Positions 17,512 to 18,781 of a DNA stretch of 18,781 nucleotides are shown piece after piece. The translations under genes were made by a program, and so were the position numbers. Numbering within the stretch: the stretch's first letter is position 1; each line of letters begins with the position of its first letter. Under the pieces are notes generated by a model. That model did no database searches and had not been told where the DNA came from. It was given only the letters and a program-made list of their open reading frames with translations. The stretch comes from Larix sibirica (lineage: Eukaryota > Streptophyta > Pinopsida > Pinales > Pinaceae). The stretch lies in assembly GCA_004151065.3 (NCBI GenBank), contig NWUY0300027686.1, positions 2,823 to 21,603 on the forward strand, read 5' to 3'.

Positions 17512-18082
17512 ATTTGAAAATTTATGGCTCGAACACAAGGACTTTAAATCATTGGTCCAATAGTGGTGGGAATATCTAGACACCCCTAGGGGAACAAAGA
17601 TGTAGAAATTCCAATAGAAATTGAAGGCTCTGAAAGAAAGGATCTGTACCTGGAATAAGTAGGAATTTGGAAATATCTTCCAGGATTAAAAAACTCTTGA
17701 TGGAACAACTAAAGGTGATCCAAAGAGAAGGAATGAATAATGGATATGATGAGGAGCTAAATTAGCATGTCAAGAGTCAACCCTGGAGTAGCTCAACAGT
17801 CGAGAACGCTAAGAGGAAATATATTAGAAATAGAAATCAAGGAACCAATGGCTCCAAGAGGGAGAACACAACACCAAATTGTTTTACCGATCAGTGGTAT
17901 AGAGTAGGAAAAGGACTAAAATAAACGTACTGAAGAAGGAGATGGGAAAATATGTGGACACGAGGGAGAACATGGAGGAAGAGTTTACCAATTATTTTGG
18001 AACAATCATGAAGGAGGATAGGGCTGACAGATTGGAGCACATTGCAAATATTACCCAACACATCCCTTATATAGTAACCCCT
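17512..18082 (+). pseudogene. ORF2 linker between endonuclease and RT
   Basis: The reading continues as the long helical linker: FRFENLWLEHKDFKSLV, then KLKALKERICTWNK, then NQWLQEGEHNTKLFYRS, then KINVLKKEMGKYVDTRENME and EEFTNYFGTIMKEDRADRLE, ending ITQHIPYIVTP. The W-x-x-EGEHNTK-F block is the standard landmark just ahead of LINE RT. Many TAG/TAA/TGA stops interrupt it, most where Gln, Arg or Trp would be expected, plus frame slips near 17690-17770. The expected next part (the GKAPGPDG region of RT) is absent in the window. Confidence 0.8.
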
Positions 18083-18209
18083 TGTTACACCAAAATATTG
18101 TCATCATATTGGTAATGAGATATATGCCCTTGAATCTTCCCTTATCCCTAAATAATTAGTGCCAAATTTCCTAGGAAGCTACCTTTCCATTTTCCAGTTT
18201 TGCTACACC

Positions 18210-18328
18210 GACGCACCCTGCATGTTTACAATAGGCGTCAGACCCTTTCCGATGCACTTTGTACATTGACAAGGTGCATCATTGACTCTTGTTTCCTTAA
18301 TTCAGCACGCATCACCTTCCGGTGATGC
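18210..18328 (+). repeat. Cluster of three inverted repeats in the presumed U3
   Basis: Three successive hairpin-forming pairs are present: GACGC (18210-18214) with GCGTC (18235-18239); GATGCACTTTGT (18251-18262) with ACAAGGTGCATC (18269-18280), one mismatch and a 6-base loop; and GCATCACC (18309-18316) with GGTGATGC (18321-18328), perfect with a 4-base loop. GATGCA or its complement recurs in two of them. They lie about 190-310 bases before the TATA box. Confidence 0.7.
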
Positions 18329-18520
18329 ATGTTTCCCTTTGACAGAGTGTGGAATTGCTTGTTCCAAGGTAAAAAGAGAAGATTCAAGAGTCTTCTAGAA
18401 AGAATATCTCATGGAGGCTTATCCCAACAAATCATCATAGGTGGCAATCGAACCTCTAACTTCTTGGGATGGTCCCTTAATTCTCCATTGAATCCTCAAC
18501 TCCCTCTATCCTCTTTGGCC

Positions 18521-18528
18521 TATATATA
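18521..18528 (+). promoter_or_regulatory. TATA box candidate of the partial LTR
   Basis: TATATATA preceded by TTTGGCC and followed by CAAGCTC, in the middle of the presumed LTR. The surrounding CT-rich stretch (18499-18515) is common ahead of plant LTR start sites. Activity cannot be judged from sequence. Confidence 0.5.
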
Positions 18529-18781
18529 CAAGCTCACCCTTTATGGTTGGGGGAGGAAAGATAGAGCACCCAAATGCTGTAGAAATACTATTAGAGATGA
18601 TTTTCTATTCTCCATTAAGAACAAGGTTGGATATTTGAGGCAAAGGCTAATTGGAAGAAATTGCATTGTCAAGGAAATGGTTGTAATATCTTCCTTTGTA
18701 TTTGCATTAATACAGTAAATATATATATACTCTTTCGATAAAGATTAATTGCATTAGATATTTAGAACTTGTTTCCTTGAC

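Larger units (their letters stand above)
15270..18082 (+). mobile_element. LINE copy C, 5' portion (ORF1, ORF2 endonuclease, pre-RT linker)
   Basis: This plus-strand LINE reads in the expected order: short 5' leader, ORF1 (15336-16723), a 44-base gap, ORF2 endonuclease (16768-17511) and linker (17512-18082). The linker stops at HIPYIVTP, just before the RT domain should begin. The text changes at 18083 to an LTR-like start. Keeping a 5' end while losing the 3' end is the reverse of ordinary LINE truncation and is explained by interruption. The 5' limit is uncertain, between about 15110 and 15300. Its 5' end faces the 5'-truncated end of LINE copy B. Confidence 0.85.
18083..18781 (+). mobile_element. 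Probable start of an LTR retrotransposon (partial LTR)
   Basis: At 18083, in the middle of the LINE reading, the sequence switches to TGTTACACC, a typical TG start of a plant LTR. The following 700 bases hold no LINE text. A TATA box (TATATATA, 18521-18528) follows about 440 bases in, and an LTR-like end region with TTGTAATATCTTCC and TTTGCATTAATACAGT comes at 18682-18718. No LTR 3' end or primer site is reached before the window closes, so the LTR is longer than 699 bases or I have misread it. A 129-codon frame at 18329-18718 spans the TATA box and matches nothing I know. A simple rearrangement junction is the alternative. Confidence 0.6.

Noticed and set aside
18329-18718. 129-codon plus-strand frame
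   Set aside because: It spans a TATA box and the presumed R region of an LTR, shows no known domain, and has no coding neighbour. Kept only as a remark under the partial LTR.

Overview
The window looks like intergenic DNA from a large plant genome, most likely a gymnosperm and probably a conifer. The pointers are LINEs of the plant DUF4283 / endonuclease / reverse transcriptase / zf-RVT / RNase H type, old and heavily decayed copies, long LTRs and AT-rich spacers. No intact host gene, tRNA, rRNA or CRISPR array was found, and no reading frame looks functional. The lineage call rests on repeat style only.

Layout. (1) 1-1254 is unassigned. (2) 1255-1628 (minus) is an RNase H-like domain that has lost its catalytic acids. 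(3) 1655-3135 (minus) is the 3' part of a LINE (copy A: zf-RVT remnant, RNase H, 3' tail). (4) 3136-5290 is unassigned, with a very AT-rich block at about 4060-5110 holding short direct repeats. (5) 5290-6660 (minus) is a decayed coding sequence of unknown family, with a coiled-coil-like stretch and a 111-bp tandem duplication. (6) 6540-8107 is AT-rich spacer with a 109-bp dimeric tandem repeat. (7) 8108-15110 (minus) is a second LINE 3' part (copy B: RT fragment, zf-RVT, RNase H, 3' tail), homologous to copy A over its last 1.4 kb. It is split by (8), an LTR retrotransposon at 8825-13665. (9) 15270-18082 (plus) is a third LINE fragment (copy C: ORF1 with DUF4283 and zinc knuckle, ORF2 endonuclease, pre-RT linker). 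It is broken at 18083 by (10), the start of what looks like another LTR, which runs off the window.

The best supported new item is the 4.84-kb LTR element. It has two 1.8-1.9 kb LTRs, an ACTTG duplication on both sides, an initiator-Met-type primer site directly after the 5' LTR and a polypurine tract directly before the 3' LTR. Its 1.1-kb interior shows no gag or pol. It therefore looks like a non-autonomous, LARD-like element. Each LTR carries a degenerate 26-bp-period array. LINE copy A supplies an unoccupied version of the insertion site at 2318-2322, so the insertion can be read from this window alone.

Order of events inferred: LINE copies A and B arose from related sources; the LTR element landed in B's RNase H region; LINE C was separately broken by another LTR element; point mutations then inactivated everything. 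Many of the stops fit C-to-T (or G-to-A) change, as expected in methylated DNA.
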